A DNA stretch of 64,000 nucleotides. Source: Paenibacillus terrigena DSM 21567. Lineage in GTDB: Bacteria; Bacillota; Bacilli; Paenibacillales; Paenibacillaceae. Made by a program: the position numbers and the translations under genes. The stretch is taken from contig NZ_KB895419.1 in NCBI RefSeq assembly GCF_000374845.1, forward strand, positions 310,001 through 374,000, read 5' to 3'. Of this stretch, positions 9,401 to 18,732 are shown in pieces. Each line of letters begins with the position of its first letter. Within the stretch, counting starts at the first letter, position 1. The notes beneath the pieces were generated by a model. That model ran no database searches. It was not told the DNA's origin and was given only the letters and a program-made list of their open reading frames with translations.

Positions 9401-11690
9401 CGATTGGTTGACGAAATATTGGCCGAAAATCAAACTTGCGATGGATTATGTGATTAACCATCACGATCCGAAGAAGAACGGTATCTTGGAAGGCGCTGCA
9501 CTTACGACTTTGGATGCAACGTCCCCAACGAATAGCAGCTGGCTTGGGTCGATGTATCTGGCTGCTGTAAATGCATCTTCCAAGATGGCACGTGCAGCTG
9601 GAGATACAGCAACGGCGGATTTGTATGAGAGCATTTATAGTAAAGGCCGCGTGAACCAAGAGAATATGCTATGGAATGGCCAGTATTACATTGAGAAACC
9701 GATCAATGCACCCGATGCGGATAAAGTTCTCGGTAACGGGCTCGAGATCGATATGCTGCTCGGGCAGTGGTGGTCATCTCAGTTGGGCCTTGGAGACATC
9801 TATGATTCCGAGCATATGAAGATTGCCCTCAAGAATTTATTCGAGCAGAATTACTACGATAACTTCATCGACTTCGTGCATCAATATCGTACGTATGTGG
9901 AACCGACGGATGCAGGAATGATCATGTCGACTTGGCCGAATAATGATCGACCATCGAATAGTATTCATTATTTCGATGAGGTTATGTCCGGATTCGAATA
10001 TTCCGCAGCGGCAGAGATGCTTCGCCGAGGAATGCTTGAAGAGGGGCTGACCATCGTCAATGCGGCTTCAAATCGGTATGACGGCCGACTTCGCAATGAT
10101 TCATATATGACCTTCGGTGGTTGTGGCATTGGAGATGGAACTGGTAATCCATTTGGTGATGATGAGTGTGGTCAATGGTATGGGCGAACTCTCTCCTCTT
10201 GGTCGCTCCTGCTATCACTTCAAGGCTTTACCTATGATGCACCGAATCACATGATCGGGTTCGCGCCGACATGGCAACCGGAAGACCATAAATCTTTCTT
10301 CACGGCAAGTGACGGCTACGGTACGTTCAGTCAGAAGCGAAGCGGTAACAATCAGACTTCGAGCATTACGATAGCTTCCGGTAAACTGGATCTGAAGAAA
10401 GTAAATCTCTCCATTACGGAGGGCATGGTTTCTGCTGGATGGCATGTTCGCTTAAATGGCATACCGGTTGAAGGCGCCGTTGTTACGGTAGACGGAACAA
10501 ATCTTACTGCGACTGCGAGCTTATCGCAGGTTGTCACGTTAGACGATGGAGATATACTAACTGTACAATCGGGTACGGGTCTCATCGTAACAGGTGAGCA
10601 AGGTGCAACTTCGATTACGACGAAAGGCGGCACGTTGCAAATGAAGGCATCGCAAGGGGCAGTCACGGAAGGTAAGAGCCTATCTGTAACTTGGAGCGTG
10701 TATGGGGCCGAGCGGACCGTGACAGACCTCGCGACAATAAGTGCTGATGGATTGCTACAAGCTGTCAAAGATGGCAATGTCACCGTCGTTGCTACCGCCG
10801 CTGATGGTTCAGGTGCGACAGGTGAAGTGGTCATCGCCATTCTTGGGCAATCCGATACACCTGCATTGCCTTCAGGAACCTTAAAAGGAACGAGCAATGT
10901 CACTTCGGGGCAGGAGTTTAGCCTAACCTACGGATTGAAAGGACTTACGAACAAGATCTACGCGCAGGAAGTGACACTAACCTACGACCCTGAGCAGTTG
11001 GAGCTACTTGCTGCCGAATCGCTGCAAGATTCATTCAAGATCCTGACATCGCAGGCTGAATTGACGAAAGTGCCCGGTAAAGTGAACATCATTGCGGCGT
11101 TCGTCGATACGGCAGATGTGAATAACGGCGATTGGATGACGCTTAAATGGAGAGCCAAGTCACCTGTAGCGGTAAACACGTTGGTCACCTTATCGAATCT
11201 AAATGTTGCCGATGGTGAAGGGATCGAGACTGTGATCGATGGCACGACGCATGCAATTACGATTGGCGAAGTTAATAAAGCAGTTCTGTCAGCACTCATC
11301 ACGGATGCCCAATCGCTACATGATCAAGCGGTAGAGGGCAACCAGTCAGGACAATATCCAACGGGTTCCAAGGCTATCCTGCAGACGTCGATTAATAAAG
11401 CCAAAGTGGTCGCAGTGAATCCATCAGCAACACAGCAGCAAGTAGAGCAGGCTGTAACAGATCTGAATGAAGCAGTATCGAAATTTAAGGCCTCCGTCAA
11501 TCCATCCGTCTACGGAGATTTGAATGGAGATGGCAAGATCAGTATCGGAGACTTAGCTATCGTAGCTTCTTACTACGGTAAAACATCCGATGATGCGAAT
11601 TGGTCGACGTATAAGCGAGCAGACATGAACCATGACGGACGCATCGATATTAATGATTTGGCTGCCGTGGCGACATTGATTCTCGGGTAA
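6402..11690 (+). CDS. Secreted modular GH116-type glycosidase with cohesin-like and dockerin domains
   Basis: A 1762-residue exported enzyme. Order: signal peptide ending SAQA (about 35); a LamG/DUF1080-like beta-sandwich (about 40-205); an Ig-like segment; a carbohydrate-binding-like domain starting [12 protein letters not shown] (about 310-465); fibronectin III (about 470-556); a GH116/DUF608-type enzyme with [20 protein letters not shown] near 585, the helical barrel with [20 protein letters not shown] near 930 and [14 protein letters not shown] near 1250; a Big2-like Ig domain (about 1403-1483); a cohesin-like domain (about 1487-1622); a FIVAR-like helical segment (about 1625-1700); and a dockerin with two calcium-type loops ([14 protein letters not shown] and [14 protein letters not shown]). 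TTG 6402 has GGTGGAGGAG 6 nt upstream. Known GH116 enzymes act on beta-glucosides/xylosides or glucosylceramide; the substrate here is not known. Confidence 0.85.
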   Translation: MKRRNMKFMSQFLIFTIVASFLQVMVLPQESAQAASPAPLISDNFDTGTLTNWNTVSGTWTNPGAVAQGVSTGDGLLLRSNVIGSDFTYEADIKLMTSKAAGHLYFRSNNTGSNAYAVTLDSSSNVIKLFKFPYVALKSVSQTLTTGTSYHLKVAATGSNIKIYFNNAETPIIDMNDSAYTSGQFGLGSYAGTVQMDNVVATDTSIPAPTSSVKFSLNGNAAPAKSVSTVVTVTGADTSPLQYQWTKNNAAPEGATWTPFASGEMIRQRDVDGDWYLYIRYTDTKGDVQTVASKPFHLNQALVTAGAEEGQNGTHWGFESGTLEGWTVPSNASNIPILASNEFFHNTPTTPYNKAGQFFLSTLEGNNTYGDSYHAVVVSPEVTLSRPTVSMLVGGGNGSNVYVAACTVDATKPYKCNEVGKVQGTNAENMQQRSMNLSAYLGQKIFFKMVDSSTTSWGHITLDDVFVNIPASPAGLSVSQGTTANTLTWQAVTEADVTGYNVYRSINPDNNFIQLNDTPVLDASYQDTTAQNNQTYYYRVTTIGTDGSESAPSRVMAFYRPEQDLYGRGSTVTYSGSQLTAIQFPVGPIGAGGIRYFGTGERSEAWIFNSDDTFRNLSTGLVPNSFFAVRAKSEGDQPIVRALQTKAVGAFQAMKSLTFQGEFPLGRFDFQDDQLPIQVQYDVFNPMIPDNLKDSAIPTAIYTMTFKNPTNKHVDVSLLASQQNAVGFDGKGTINGAKNRDFNGYGSNKNVIQTGSDGAHLQMTGTNGSMTLSVSGTSTSGTAAWDTLDSLQAAFANGDVNGAANALSPQAGTTVDGALTSSLNLAPGESKQVRVVLSWYFPQNPARNFGGEGMQYTNWWSNASDVDQYVRTHLTTLEAKTKLYHDTLYSSNLPQYVLDRLTSATALLHTPTVFWAKNGFFGGWEGYGCCDNMPNHVWHYAQAHSRLWPELGQMFDQQWLDAVRPDGLLPYRYNTPTFSFDGQNGVILSAYRDYLQSSDTDWLTKYWPKIKLAMDYVINHHDPKKNGILEGAALTTLDATSPTNSSWLGSMYLAAVNASSKMARAAGDTATADLYESIYSKGRVNQENMLWNGQYYIEKPINAPDADKVLGNGLEIDMLLGQWWSSQLGLGDIYDSEHMKIALKNLFEQNYYDNFIDFVHQYRTYVEPTDAGMIMSTWPNNDRPSNSIHYFDEVMSGFEYSAAAEMLRRGMLEEGLTIVNAASNRYDGRLRNDSYMTFGGCGIGDGTGNPFGDDECGQWYGRTLSSWSLLLSLQGFTYDAPNHMIGFAPTWQPEDHKSFFTASDGYGTFSQKRSGNNQTSSITIASGKLDLKKVNLSITEGMVSAGWHVRLNGIPVEGAVVTVDGTNLTATASLSQVVTLDDGDILTVQSGTGLIVTGEQGATSITTKGGTLQMKASQGAVTEGKSLSVTWSVYGAERTVTDLATISADGLLQAVKDGNVTVVATAADGSGATGEVVIAILGQSDTPALPSGTLKGTSNVTSGQEFSLTYGLKGLTNKIYAQEVTLTYDPEQLELLAAESLQDSFKILTSQAELTKVPGKVNIIAAFVDTADVNNGDWMTLKWRAKSPVAVNTLVTLSNLNVADGEGIETVIDGTTHAITIGEVNKAVLSALITDAQSLHDQAVEGNQSGQYPTGSKAILQTSINKAKVVAVNPSATQQQVEQAVTDLNEAVSKFKASVNPSVYGDLNGDGKISIGDLAIVASYYGKTSDDANWSTYKRADMNHDGRIDINDLAAVATLILG

Positions 11691-11694
11691 CGTA

Positions 11695-11772
11695 AAGGAA
11701 CCCCCTAGTGCTATAGAGGGTATCCCACCTCCTCAGGTGGAGATGCGAAATCGATAGCGGTAGGGGGTTCTG
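11695..11772. repeat. 78-nt palindromic element with nested hairpin
   Basis: The outer arms GAACCCCCTA and TAGGGGGTTC are perfectly complementary. After a 2-nt mismatch they continue as GCTAT/ATAGC. Inside lies a second hairpin, CCACCT-CCTC-AGGTGG. There is no T-run, so it is not a classical terminator, although it lies 5 nt after the glycosidase stop. It directly abuts the broken dockerin downstream, as if it had replaced the start of that domain. It may be a small interspersed palindromic repeat or a structured 3' end. Confidence 0.55.
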
Positions 11773-11775
11773 CGT

Positions 11776-11933
11776 GGGAAAGTTTCTATTAGAGATTTAG
11801 CAATTGTCGTATTGGCCTATGGAAAATCGTCATCAGAGCCCGATTGAATCGAGTGAAGGGCGCGGATGTCACGCATGATCATAAGGTAGATATTAGCGAC
11901 CTTGCTGAAGTTGCGGTACAGATTCTGAAGTAA
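11776..11933 (+). pseudogene. Dockerin domain remnant, frameshifted
   Basis: Two frames together spell a dockerin. The first half is GKVSIRDLAIVVLAYGKSSS, ending in an in-frame TGA near 11845. The second half, in another frame, is ADVTHDHKVDISDLAEVAVQ, then ILK and TAA at 11931-11933. This matches the two calcium-loop halves of the intact dockerin just upstream but is clearly diverged (VLAYGKSS against ASYYGKTS). It has no start and no upstream enzyme. It is probably the tail of a lost second dockerin protein or of a duplicated glycosidase end. Confidence 0.75.
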
Positions 11934-11947
11934 ATAGTGAGGATAAG

Positions 11948-11986
11948 ACCATTTTCTAGTCAGGTTGACTGTGAAATGGTTTTTTT
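11948..11986 (+). terminator. Rho-independent terminator
   Basis: ACCATTT pairs with AAATGGT, and an inner stem (AGTCA/TGACT) continues the hairpin, followed by seven T. It lies just after the dockerin remnant and probably serves the glycosidase transcript. Confidence 0.85.
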
Positions 11987-12061
11987 CATAAGAAGCAAGC
12001 ATATCTTCCGATAACCCGCATACGATTAGGCGAAGAAAGCGGGAAAGAGGAGGATTCTGGC

Positions 12062-14554
12062 ATGTCCGAGAACATAGATCAGTTGATGCAGGTCGTAAAG
12101 GCTCATTTGCCACCGGGTGCGGAAATCATCTTGATCGATAAACCTAACTCACATGCGGCCGTCTACGCAACGAATTTAACAGGAAGCTCATCGCCGGAAA
12201 TCGTTGTTGTGTACCGTCTGAATGGTGAACTCCATTTGATTGTGCTACAAAATTTCAATGGGAAGTGGGAACGGGTTGCAACGGTAAACGGTCCGGGCTA
12301 CGGCGTAACGCTATTGACTGCAGCGCCGGTCGTTCAGCCTGGACAGAATAATCTGCTCGTCGGTTGGCAGATCGGTTCGATCTGGTCGAAGTTGTCCGTC
12401 TATACATTGACGAAGGATGGTCTGCGAGATATAGCGCCTGACAATATGTATTACAGCTATATCGAAGTGGAAGATATGCTGGGTCCGACAGGAACAAATG
12501 GCGTAGCCGATATCGCGCTCTGGATCCATGATACGGGGGAAGCTTATCGAGTTATGGTTCTACGTTGGCATAATGGCACTTTCGAGCCAGCGCCTGATTT
12601 ATATCCTTACTATTTCCCTCGCGTTGTTCGATATTACGAACGAATGACAGAGCAGCATCCCGATTATACATTTTATTGGTATTATCTCGCTGATGCCCAG
12701 TACCGCGCAGGTATGCCGCAGTCAGCACTCATTTCTGTCCGCAAGGCACTTAGCTTCAATCAACCGTACCCTTCGCGAGAAGACTTGCTGGAGCTTGAAC
12801 GGCATATCAAGCACATGCTAGAGGAGCAAAAGGATATGCCTCGGCGGTCGGTTGGATTATTTCCCGCTTCACGTAAGACGACAGAAGGAACGAGATGGGG
12901 CTATATTGATGCCAAAGGTGAGATGGTGATCCAGCCTCGATTCGATGATGCGCGTGATTTCCAAGATAATGGCTTAGCTATTGTTAGTGAGAAAGGCAAA
13001 TATGGCGTGATCGATGCTTCGGCACGATACGTTGTTCAGCCTATTTATAATTCAATTAACTCCTTTAAGGATCGTAGAGCGATCGTGATCGATCGTGATG
13101 GGTTCAAGATGATCGATGAGAAGGGAAATGTACTGACCCAACATGCGTATTCATTCATCGCAGATATGAGTGAGCATCGCGCTGTATTCTATGTCACCAA
13201 TGATAGCAGCAGCAAATATGGGTATTTGGATGAAAAGGGTAATGAGATTATTCCAGCACAGTTCGAAGAAGCCGGGGATTTCAACGATGGCAAGGCTGTC
13301 GTAAAAATTAAAGACAAATCCTATGCACTAATTAGACCTGATGGCCGTCAACTGGTGACGTACAATTATGCTTTTGTCGGCCCCCTTGGCGATGGCATGC
13401 TCGCATTTCAACAAGATTCTGCGGGCAAGTACGGTTATATCGATGAACGCGGTAAGATCGTGATCCAACCTACATTTACGATGGCATTTCCATTCCATGA
13501 CGGAAGGGCCATCGTGAATACGGCTGAGGGTTACAAATCGAATTACGGCGTGATTAATAAAAAGGGTGAATTAATCATCCAGCCGATATATAACGACATT
13601 CGAGATCTGGGTGATGAACGGTTCGCACTGGGGAATGCGGTGGATCCAGAGCAACCCTTTATCGGTTCGATCTATGCCATTGCGGATTGGAATGGCAAGC
13701 GCTTGTCGGATTTCATCTATACGAATGTTGAGAATTTCGATAACGGTTTAGCTTCTGCTACGGATGCCAGACAGACGTATTTCATTGATCGGAGCGGGAA
13801 GCCTGCATCAGGTTACCCACGTGTTGACGGTAGTGGCACATTGACGCTTGAACGCAAGAATCTGATCAAAGCCTTCATCGATCGCCGCTTATCTTATATC
13901 GATCGAGAGGGACGGATCATCTGGCAACAAAATACGGTGATCCCCTTAACGCCACCTTACGCTGTGAAAGAAGAGAAATTTAAGCCCAATCCCAACTATC
14001 TCGTCTATTATCCGCAAATTGAAGGGATGTCCGATGCCGCAGCGCAGCGGAACGTTAACGATAAGTTGAAAGAATTGTCTCAAGTGAAGCCGATTCCAGC
14101 AGACAAGAAGCTCAATTACACGTATGATGGCGATTTCGATGTTACTTTCTATAAGGAGAATCTCCTGGTGCTGCAACTAGACGGATACAATTATCCGATC
14201 GGGGCGGCCCATGGGATGCCGACGAAGACGCATGTGATGATCAACTTAACCAATGGACACATGTATGCATTGAAAGACTTGTTCAAGCCAGATAGCGATT
14301 ACGTGAAAGAATTGAGTCGGATCATCGGCACGCAAATTAAAGAGGATCCACAATATTCTTATGTGTTCCCTGGCAGCTATACGGGCATTAAACCTGATCA
14401 ACCGTTCTATGTTACGGAGGATGCGCTTCACATCTATTTTGCGCCTTATGAAATTGCTCCTTATGCTGCAGGATTCCCGACGTTTACGATTCCATTTGCT
14501 TCAATCATGTATATGATTAATACGGATGGGGAGTTCTGGAAATCATTTCATTAA
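12062..14554 (+). CDS. WG-repeat protein with C-terminal DUF3298-like domain
   Basis: 830 residues with no signal peptide at the chosen ATG, which has AAAGAGGAGG 8 nt upstream. Residues 1-190 look beta-rich (VYRLNGELHLIVLQNFNGKW; IALWIHDTGEAYRVMVLRWH). A short TPR-like helical pair follows (about 195-245). About 278-630 carries WG-type repeats (GYIDAKGEMVIQPRFDDARD; YGYIDERGKIVIQPTF; YGVINKKGELIIQPIYNDIR). The C-terminus (about 695-826) resembles DUF3298 (YNYPIGAAHGMPTKTHVMIN; YALKDLFKP). Such proteins are common in Paenibacillus and their biochemical role is not established. It is transcribed alone between two terminators. Confidence 0.8.
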   Translation: MSENIDQLMQVVKAHLPPGAEIILIDKPNSHAAVYATNLTGSSSPEIVVVYRLNGELHLIVLQNFNGKWERVATVNGPGYGVTLLTAAPVVQPGQNNLLVGWQIGSIWSKLSVYTLTKDGLRDIAPDNMYYSYIEVEDMLGPTGTNGVADIALWIHDTGEAYRVMVLRWHNGTFEPAPDLYPYYFPRVVRYYERMTEQHPDYTFYWYYLADAQYRAGMPQSALISVRKALSFNQPYPSREDLLELERHIKHMLEEQKDMPRRSVGLFPASRKTTEGTRWGYIDAKGEMVIQPRFDDARDFQDNGLAIVSEKGKYGVIDASARYVVQPIYNSINSFKDRRAIVIDRDGFKMIDEKGNVLTQHAYSFIADMSEHRAVFYVTNDSSSKYGYLDEKGNEIIPAQFEEAGDFNDGKAVVKIKDKSYALIRPDGRQLVTYNYAFVGPLGDGMLAFQQDSAGKYGYIDERGKIVIQPTFTMAFPFHDGRAIVNTAEGYKSNYGVINKKGELIIQPIYNDIRDLGDERFALGNAVDPEQPFIGSIYAIADWNGKRLSDFIYTNVENFDNGLASATDARQTYFIDRSGKPASGYPRVDGSGTLTLERKNLIKAFIDRRLSYIDREGRIIWQQNTVIPLTPPYAVKEEKFKPNPNYLVYYPQIEGMSDAAAQRNVNDKLKELSQVKPIPADKKLNYTYDGDFDVTFYKENLLVLQLDGYNYPIGAAHGMPTKTHVMINLTNGHMYALKDLFKPDSDYVKELSRIIGTQIKEDPQYSYVFPGSYTGIKPDQPFYVTEDALHIYFAPYEIAPYAAGFPTFTIPFASIMYMINTDGEFWKSFH

Positions 14555-14570
14555 CGATGTGAAATAATAG

Positions 14571-14598
14571 AGACTGCCGGTTAGGGAATCGGCAGTCT
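14571..14598. terminator. Hairpin between convergent genes
   Basis: AGACTGCCG and CGGCAGTCT form a perfect 9-bp stem around a 10-nt loop, midway between the WG-repeat gene (plus) and the beta-lactamase-like gene (minus). The T-run is weak on both strands, so it is probably a bidirectional terminator. Confidence 0.65.
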
Positions 14599-14616
14599 TG
14601 CCCATATTTAGATTCG

Positions 14617-15651
14617 TTAATCCGATTCGGAACGTAATATTTCACCAATCAATCCTTCGAGTTGATGAACGCCTGTATCCGTATTGGTCATGATGACCGT
14701 AGCAGTCTCTACATAGGGATTTGCGATGATCATGCATTGAAATCCGACCCCCCAGCCAAGAGATGAGAATACCATATCCTGACCGTTGCCCTCTAAAAAC
14801 AGGTCCAAACCGGTCCATTCTCTACAACCTTGTGAGGTGACCATCTCTCTTGCATATTTCTCCGATATCCCTATTTTACTCTGCCCTCGAATGGAATCCA
14901 TAAGTTCAATGACTAAGCGTGCTAAATCTGTTGACGTGGACCATAGTCCGGCAGCTGCTGGATAAGGATAGATCGGATATTTGCCATCGACAACATCGCC
15001 ACTTCGGTGATGACCGCTCGCAAGACCGTCTCTATTTCCTGAAGGAATTGACGTTAGAATAGTGCTCTTACTCATATGTAAAGGCTTAAATAGATGTTCG
15101 TCCAGGGTGACGCCATAAGGCTTCCTTGTAACGTCTTCGATAAGCTGCTGAATAATACAAAATCCTGCGTCAGAATAATGAAAATCGCTCCCAGGTTCGT
15201 ATTTTACGATGATCGATTCTTTACAATAGGGGGTGTTTCCTATTAGTAGATTCGCCATTGTAGGAATAGACATATTGGGATCTAGTTCGGTGAAGCTGCT
15301 CTTGGGATCTATGATGCCTGATTGATGACTAAGCAAGGTTCGAAGTGTGACTTTACAAGCTTGCGTATATGTATGATTAGGAACTTTCCACGACGTGAGT
15401 CTATCATTAACATTTTCATCTAGGTCTAGGATGCCTTGTGAAGCGAGCTTCATGACCAACATGGACGATACAAATTTACTAATGGAACAAGCATTGAACA
15501 GGGTTTGCTGGTCAACTAGCGTAGAAGTACCCGCTTCAAGAACGCCATACGTTTCTGTCTTATGAATTTGACCGTTTCGAATCATTGTCATACTCATCCC
15601 GGATACATGATAGTGTTCCATACGTTGATTTACATCAAAACTTCGTACCAT
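14617..15651 (-). CDS. Serine beta-lactamase-like hydrolase (class C / esterase type)
   Basis: 344 residues of the Beta-lactamase (PF00144) family. The nucleophile motif SxxK is S56-I-S-K59 in NACSISKFVSS, and YSD (about 159-161) stands where the class uses YxN. Also visible are TLRTLLSHQSGI and GLWSTSTDLARL, typical of the class C-like esterase/peptidase branch. There is no signal peptide, so it is probably cytoplasmic or an esterase/peptidase, not a true antibiotic-resistance lactamase. AAAGGAG lies about 12 nt upstream of the ATG. It is transcribed divergently from the nitrate regulator operon and shares a 258-nt intergenic region with it. Confidence 0.87.
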   Translation of the reverse strand: MVRSFDVNQRMEHYHVSGMSMTMIRNGQIHKTETYGVLEAGTSTLVDQQTLFNACSISKFVSSMLVMKLASQGILDLDENVNDRLTSWKVPNHTYTQACKVTLRTLLSHQSGIIDPKSSFTELDPNMSIPTMANLLIGNTPYCKESIIVKYEPGSDFHYSDAGFCIIQQLIEDVTRKPYGVTLDEHLFKPLHMSKSTILTSIPSGNRDGLASGHHRSGDVVDGKYPIYPYPAAAGLWSTSTDLARLVIELMDSIRGQSKIGISEKYAREMVTSQGCREWTGLDLFLEGNGQDMVFSSLGWGVGFQCMIIANPYVETATVIMTNTDTGVHQLEGLIGEILRSESD

Positions 15652-15832
15652 ATCTTCTGATTTCTCCTTTTATCTCCGAATATCGCATACATATGCTGTA
15701 TTTATACAGTGTAGAACATTTGTTCTATATATTCAATACGGCTGTCCATAGTAAACAATTAAATTACATAATAAAAGTTATGTAAACTAAATTTCCGATG
15801 TGTATTTTATAGATTTTGACCTTATATATAAA

Positions 15833-15848
15833 TGTGATAAACATCACA
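15833..15848 (+). promoter_or_regulatory. Fnr/CRP-type box upstream of nreB
   Basis: TGTGATAAACATCACA is a perfect TGTGA-N6-TCACA palindrome, the form bound by Bacillus Fnr. An extended -10-like TGATAGACT lies near 15868-15876, which would put the box centre about 41 nt before transcription start, the class II activator position. This fits oxygen-limited activation of nreBCA. The fnr gene itself is not in the window. Confidence 0.75.
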
Positions 15849-15909
15849 CTTCGAACGATTAAATCAATGATAGACTTTCAGTAAGTAAGGACGGAGGGAA
15901 TGAGCGCCT

Positions 15910-17157
15910 TTGATGTCAACGTTCCAAAAGACAAAAACATTCGTAAGGTTTATGGTGAAGAATGGAATATTGACCATAAGCACAACACTTATTATTGTAT
16001 TTGCAATTCGCGCCATTCTTTATGATGGAAGTCGAAGCTGGCTGGATTATATTCCAATTTTCTTATTTGTACTAATGATCACCACGTTATTTTTCTTTAT
16101 TATTTATTGGCAGAGTCACAAGCTCCGTTCGGAACAAGAATTACTCTCCAATGTGTTCAAGCATAGTCCGGATGGAATTCTGGTGTTGGACGACGCATTG
16201 AATATCGTTAGAATGAACCCCATCGCAGGCCAAATGTTGAACTTGGACAATGAACAAGTTACGCTGAATTTCTGCAATCTTTGTTCCAATTATCCGGGAC
16301 TAAATAAGCTCTGTTCCTATCAAAACTGTTTTATCATGGGGTCCACTCCACAGCCTGTTGAGTTGCAGCTAACAACGTCAAAGGGCAAGACGAAATCCAT
16401 GAATGCGAGTGTGTCGCACTATGAGGATCCGATGTATGGCCTGTTGAACATCATTCGCATTCAAGAAGTTGAGCAGCAACGGCAGGAAGAGCAGCATCAG
16501 ATCGCCAAAATGATTACTCACTCGATCCTATCCGCACAAGAAAATGAACGTAAACGCATCTCGCGTGAACTGCATGATGGGATCGGTCAGTCACTTTATA
16601 GTATTTTGATTCAGACGGAAGTGTTGAAGGCGACTATAGAGACCGAGCCCCTTACAACGGATGCGCCAATGGATACTTTGCAGGAATCAATCCGTCATAC
16701 GATCGAAGACATTCGAGATTTGTCTGTCGAATTGCGTCCTTCTGCGTTAGATGATATTGGACTTGTCGCGGCACTACGCAACTATGTTCGGTTATACGGG
16801 CAGAAGTTCGGGATTCAAGTGTTGTTCACGATTGAAGGAGACAGCGGACGATTGCCAGCGGCGCATGAAATTGCCTTTTACCGCATCGTACAAGAGGCAT
16901 TAACGAATGCAGCGAAGTATTCACAGACCGAAGTTGTTGATGTCAGGTTAAAGCTGCTGCCGACGCTTGCTGAGCTGCATATTCGCGATTATGGGGTTGG
17001 GTTTGAGATGACAACCGAATTACGTCATGGCGTTGGTCTTTATAGTATGGAAGAACGTGTGAATATCTTGGGCGGGGAATTCGATATGCAATCGGCCCTT
17101 GGACAAGGGACCGCAATTCTAGTGAAGGTGCCAGTTAGCGAGCAGGAAGCCACCTAA
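15910..17157 (+). CDS. nreB: NreB-like oxygen-sensing histidine kinase
   Basis: 415 residues. Two N-terminal TM segments (about 20-38 and 48-68) precede a PAS domain holding four cysteines, C122, C125, C135 and C140, in NFCNLCSNYPGLNKLC. In Staphylococcus NreB, PAS cysteines hold an oxygen-labile [4Fe-4S] cluster, so the same role is likely. HisKA_3 has ERKRISRELHDGIGQSL with His 222, and HATPase_c has RIVQEALTNAAKYS. It would phosphorylate NreC when oxygen is low. TTG 15910 has GGAGGG 11 nt upstream; ATG 15913 is the next codon. It differs from staphylococcal NreB in having membrane segments and a different cysteine spacing. Confidence 0.87.
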   Translation: MMSTFQKTKTFVRFMVKNGILTISTTLIIVFAIRAILYDGSRSWLDYIPIFLFVLMITTLFFFIIYWQSHKLRSEQELLSNVFKHSPDGILVLDDALNIVRMNPIAGQMLNLDNEQVTLNFCNLCSNYPGLNKLCSYQNCFIMGSTPQPVELQLTTSKGKTKSMNASVSHYEDPMYGLLNIIRIQEVEQQRQEEQHQIAKMITHSILSAQENERKRISRELHDGIGQSLYSILIQTEVLKATIETEPLTTDAPMDTLQESIRHTIEDIRDLSVELRPSALDDIGLVAALRNYVRLYGQKFGIQVLFTIEGDSGRLPAAHEIAFYRIVQEALTNAAKYSQTEVVDVRLKLLPTLAELHIRDYGVGFEMTTELRHGVGLYSMEERVNILGGEFDMQSALGQGTAILVKVPVSEQEAT

Positions 17158-17175
17158 GGAGAGGATGAAGGTTCA

Positions 17176-17832
17176 ATGGATATCAAAGTATTAATCGTTG
17201 ATGATCATGCCGTTGTTCGGAGTGGACTTCGTGCAGTTCTAGATACGAAACCGGGGATTAAAGTCGTAGGAGAAGCGGCAGATGGGATATCCTGTATGAA
17301 GAAAGCTTTTGAGCTGCATCCGGATCTTGTGCTAATGGATTTGAGCATGCCGAATGGGCGAGATGGTCTCTACACGACAAGTGAGCTTCTGCAGTCCATG
17401 CCGGAGATCAAGGTCATTATCCTTACGATGCATGACGATGAGCAATATCTGTTTCGAGCGCTAAAGGCAGGAGCCTCGGGCTATATTCTCAAATCAGCAC
17501 CGATCTCGGAGTTAGTTACGGCCATAACGCAGGTTCATCAAGGACTTGTCTATTTGCATCCCACAGCAACGAAAAAAGTGATCGAGGGCTACTTGCATGG
17601 TCAAACACGGGAAACGAAAGATACGTTTGAATCCTTGACGGAGCGTGAGAAAGAGATTTTGACGCTTGTCGCGAAAGGGTATACGAATAAGGAAGCAGCA
17701 GAGTTATTGACGATTAGTGTTAAGACGATAGAGAACCATAAGGCCAATATTATGGAAAAGCTCCAATTGAATAATCGTCGTGAATTGATGAAGTACGCCT
17801 TTAGAAGGGGGTTGCTCGACTTTGACTCATGA
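17176..17832 (+). CDS. nreC: NreC-like LuxR-family response regulator
   Basis: 218 residues: receiver with D9-D10, phospho-acceptor D55 in LVLMDLSMPNG and the Lys in GYILKSA, then a LuxR/NarL HTH (about 148-213) with LTEREKEILTLVAKGYTNKE and ISVKTIENHKANIMEKLQ. It is the cognate regulator of the upstream kinase. Two pairs of GC-rich palindromes matching the NreC site described in Staphylococcus (TAGGG-N4-CCCTA) lie before narK and narG in this window, so those are its likely targets. The end overlaps the next gene by 11 nt. Confidence 0.9.
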   Translation: MDIKVLIVDDHAVVRSGLRAVLDTKPGIKVVGEAADGISCMKKAFELHPDLVLMDLSMPNGRDGLYTTSELLQSMPEIKVIILTMHDDEQYLFRALKAGASGYILKSAPISELVTAITQVHQGLVYLHPTATKKVIEGYLHGQTRETKDTFESLTEREKEILTLVAKGYTNKEAAELLTISVKTIENHKANIMEKLQLNNRRELMKYAFRRGLLDFDS

Positions 17833-18715
17833 AAGTGATCAACCGCTGACAATTCAACAGAAAATTCAGCTGGAATTGCAGCGGTTAAAGTTGGAGATGG
17901 CTCTTGATTTTGTCGCTGTTGCACTTGCTGATGCGAATTACCGGGATATTTATTGGAAAATTGCGCTTGGTGCAAGATCTGAGCGTTATAAAAGAATTAC
18001 GGTGCGAATGGGCAACGGCATGGCAGGAAAGGTGTTGCAAGCCAAACGCCCACATATTGTGACCTCTTTTCCCGAAGAAGTGCGGGATGAGGTGTTAGAA
18101 TACCCGATTTTTCTTGTTGAATCATTAATTTCGGGTGTGGGGGTATCCGTAGACTCCGCTCGGAAAGAGCAGGAGCAATCCTACGGGGTTCTTCTGGTGG
18201 GTCAACGGGAGGAGCGGGTTTTTGATCAACAAGAGATTGAACGAGTAGAGCGAAGTGCAGCGGTGCTCGCAGAATTATACGATCGTACCGTGCTCCATCC
18301 CTCATCAGATGAGATGCACATGTTAGTACATGCTGAACACGCGAGTCCGGTCCTTCTGCGATTACGGAATTTTCGTGCGAAAGGCGTAACGTGTGAACTA
18401 TTGGACCAACGCATTATTCGATTGTCGTATGAGCGCCAAGAACAGATTGCTTCGATCCTCGAACTGCTTGTTCATCATTGCTCACGAGCTATTTCTACGA
18501 CTAGGATTGTTCTAGATCAAGATGAGTTAGGACATACCCAAGTCGAATATGAATGTGCAGGGGGATGTCATTTTTCTCAAGAGATACTTAATCCCGTTAA
18601 AGATCAACTCAAATCATTAAAATGTGATTTGGAAATTGTCATGGAAGAACGGAGACAATCGGTACGATTTACTGTGCCAACACGATTATTATTAGATGAA
18701 CTGAACTGGAATTAA
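17822..18715 (+). CDS. nreA: NreA-like GAF nitrate sensor with extra C-terminal domain
   Basis: 297 residues; NreA of staphylococci is about half as long. Residues 15-155 form the GAF domain (LEMALDFVAVALADANYRDI; MGNGMAGKVLQAKRPHIV; SGVGVSVDSARKEQEQSYG), which in NreA binds nitrate and restrains NreB. Residues about 165-297 are an addition (RLRNFRAKGVTCELLDQRII; LELLVHHCSRAISTTRIVLD) whose pattern resembles a degenerate HATPase_c domain without clear ATP-binding motifs. TTG 17822 overlaps nreC by 11 nt, with AGAAGGGG upstream. The order kinase, regulator, GAF sensor forms one operon. Confidence 0.8.
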   Translation: MTHESDQPLTIQQKIQLELQRLKLEMALDFVAVALADANYRDIYWKIALGARSERYKRITVRMGNGMAGKVLQAKRPHIVTSFPEEVRDEVLEYPIFLVESLISGVGVSVDSARKEQEQSYGVLLVGQREERVFDQQEIERVERSAAVLAELYDRTVLHPSSDEMHMLVHAEHASPVLLRLRNFRAKGVTCELLDQRIIRLSYERQEQIASILELLVHHCSRAISTTRIVLDQDELGHTQVEYECAGGCHFSQEILNPVKDQLKSLKCDLEIVMEERRQSVRFTVPTRLLLDELNWN

Positions 18716-18732
18716 ATAGCGCAAATCCGAGA

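Noticed and set aside
10352-10903. Long open frame antisense to the glycosidase (and similar ones at 4389-4892, 26356-26907 and 32000-32437)
   Set aside because: They mirror real genes on the other strand, lack ribosome sites and show low-complexity composition expected of antisense shadows.
11695-11772. tRNA-like or riboswitch-like fold
   Set aside because: The 10-bp outer stem and nested hairpin do not form a cloverleaf or any aptamer I know, and no gene start follows at the right distance.
14617-15651. Antibiotic-resistance beta-lactamase
   Set aside because: No signal peptide and YSD in place of YxN; the sequence fits the broad esterase/peptidase branch of the family.
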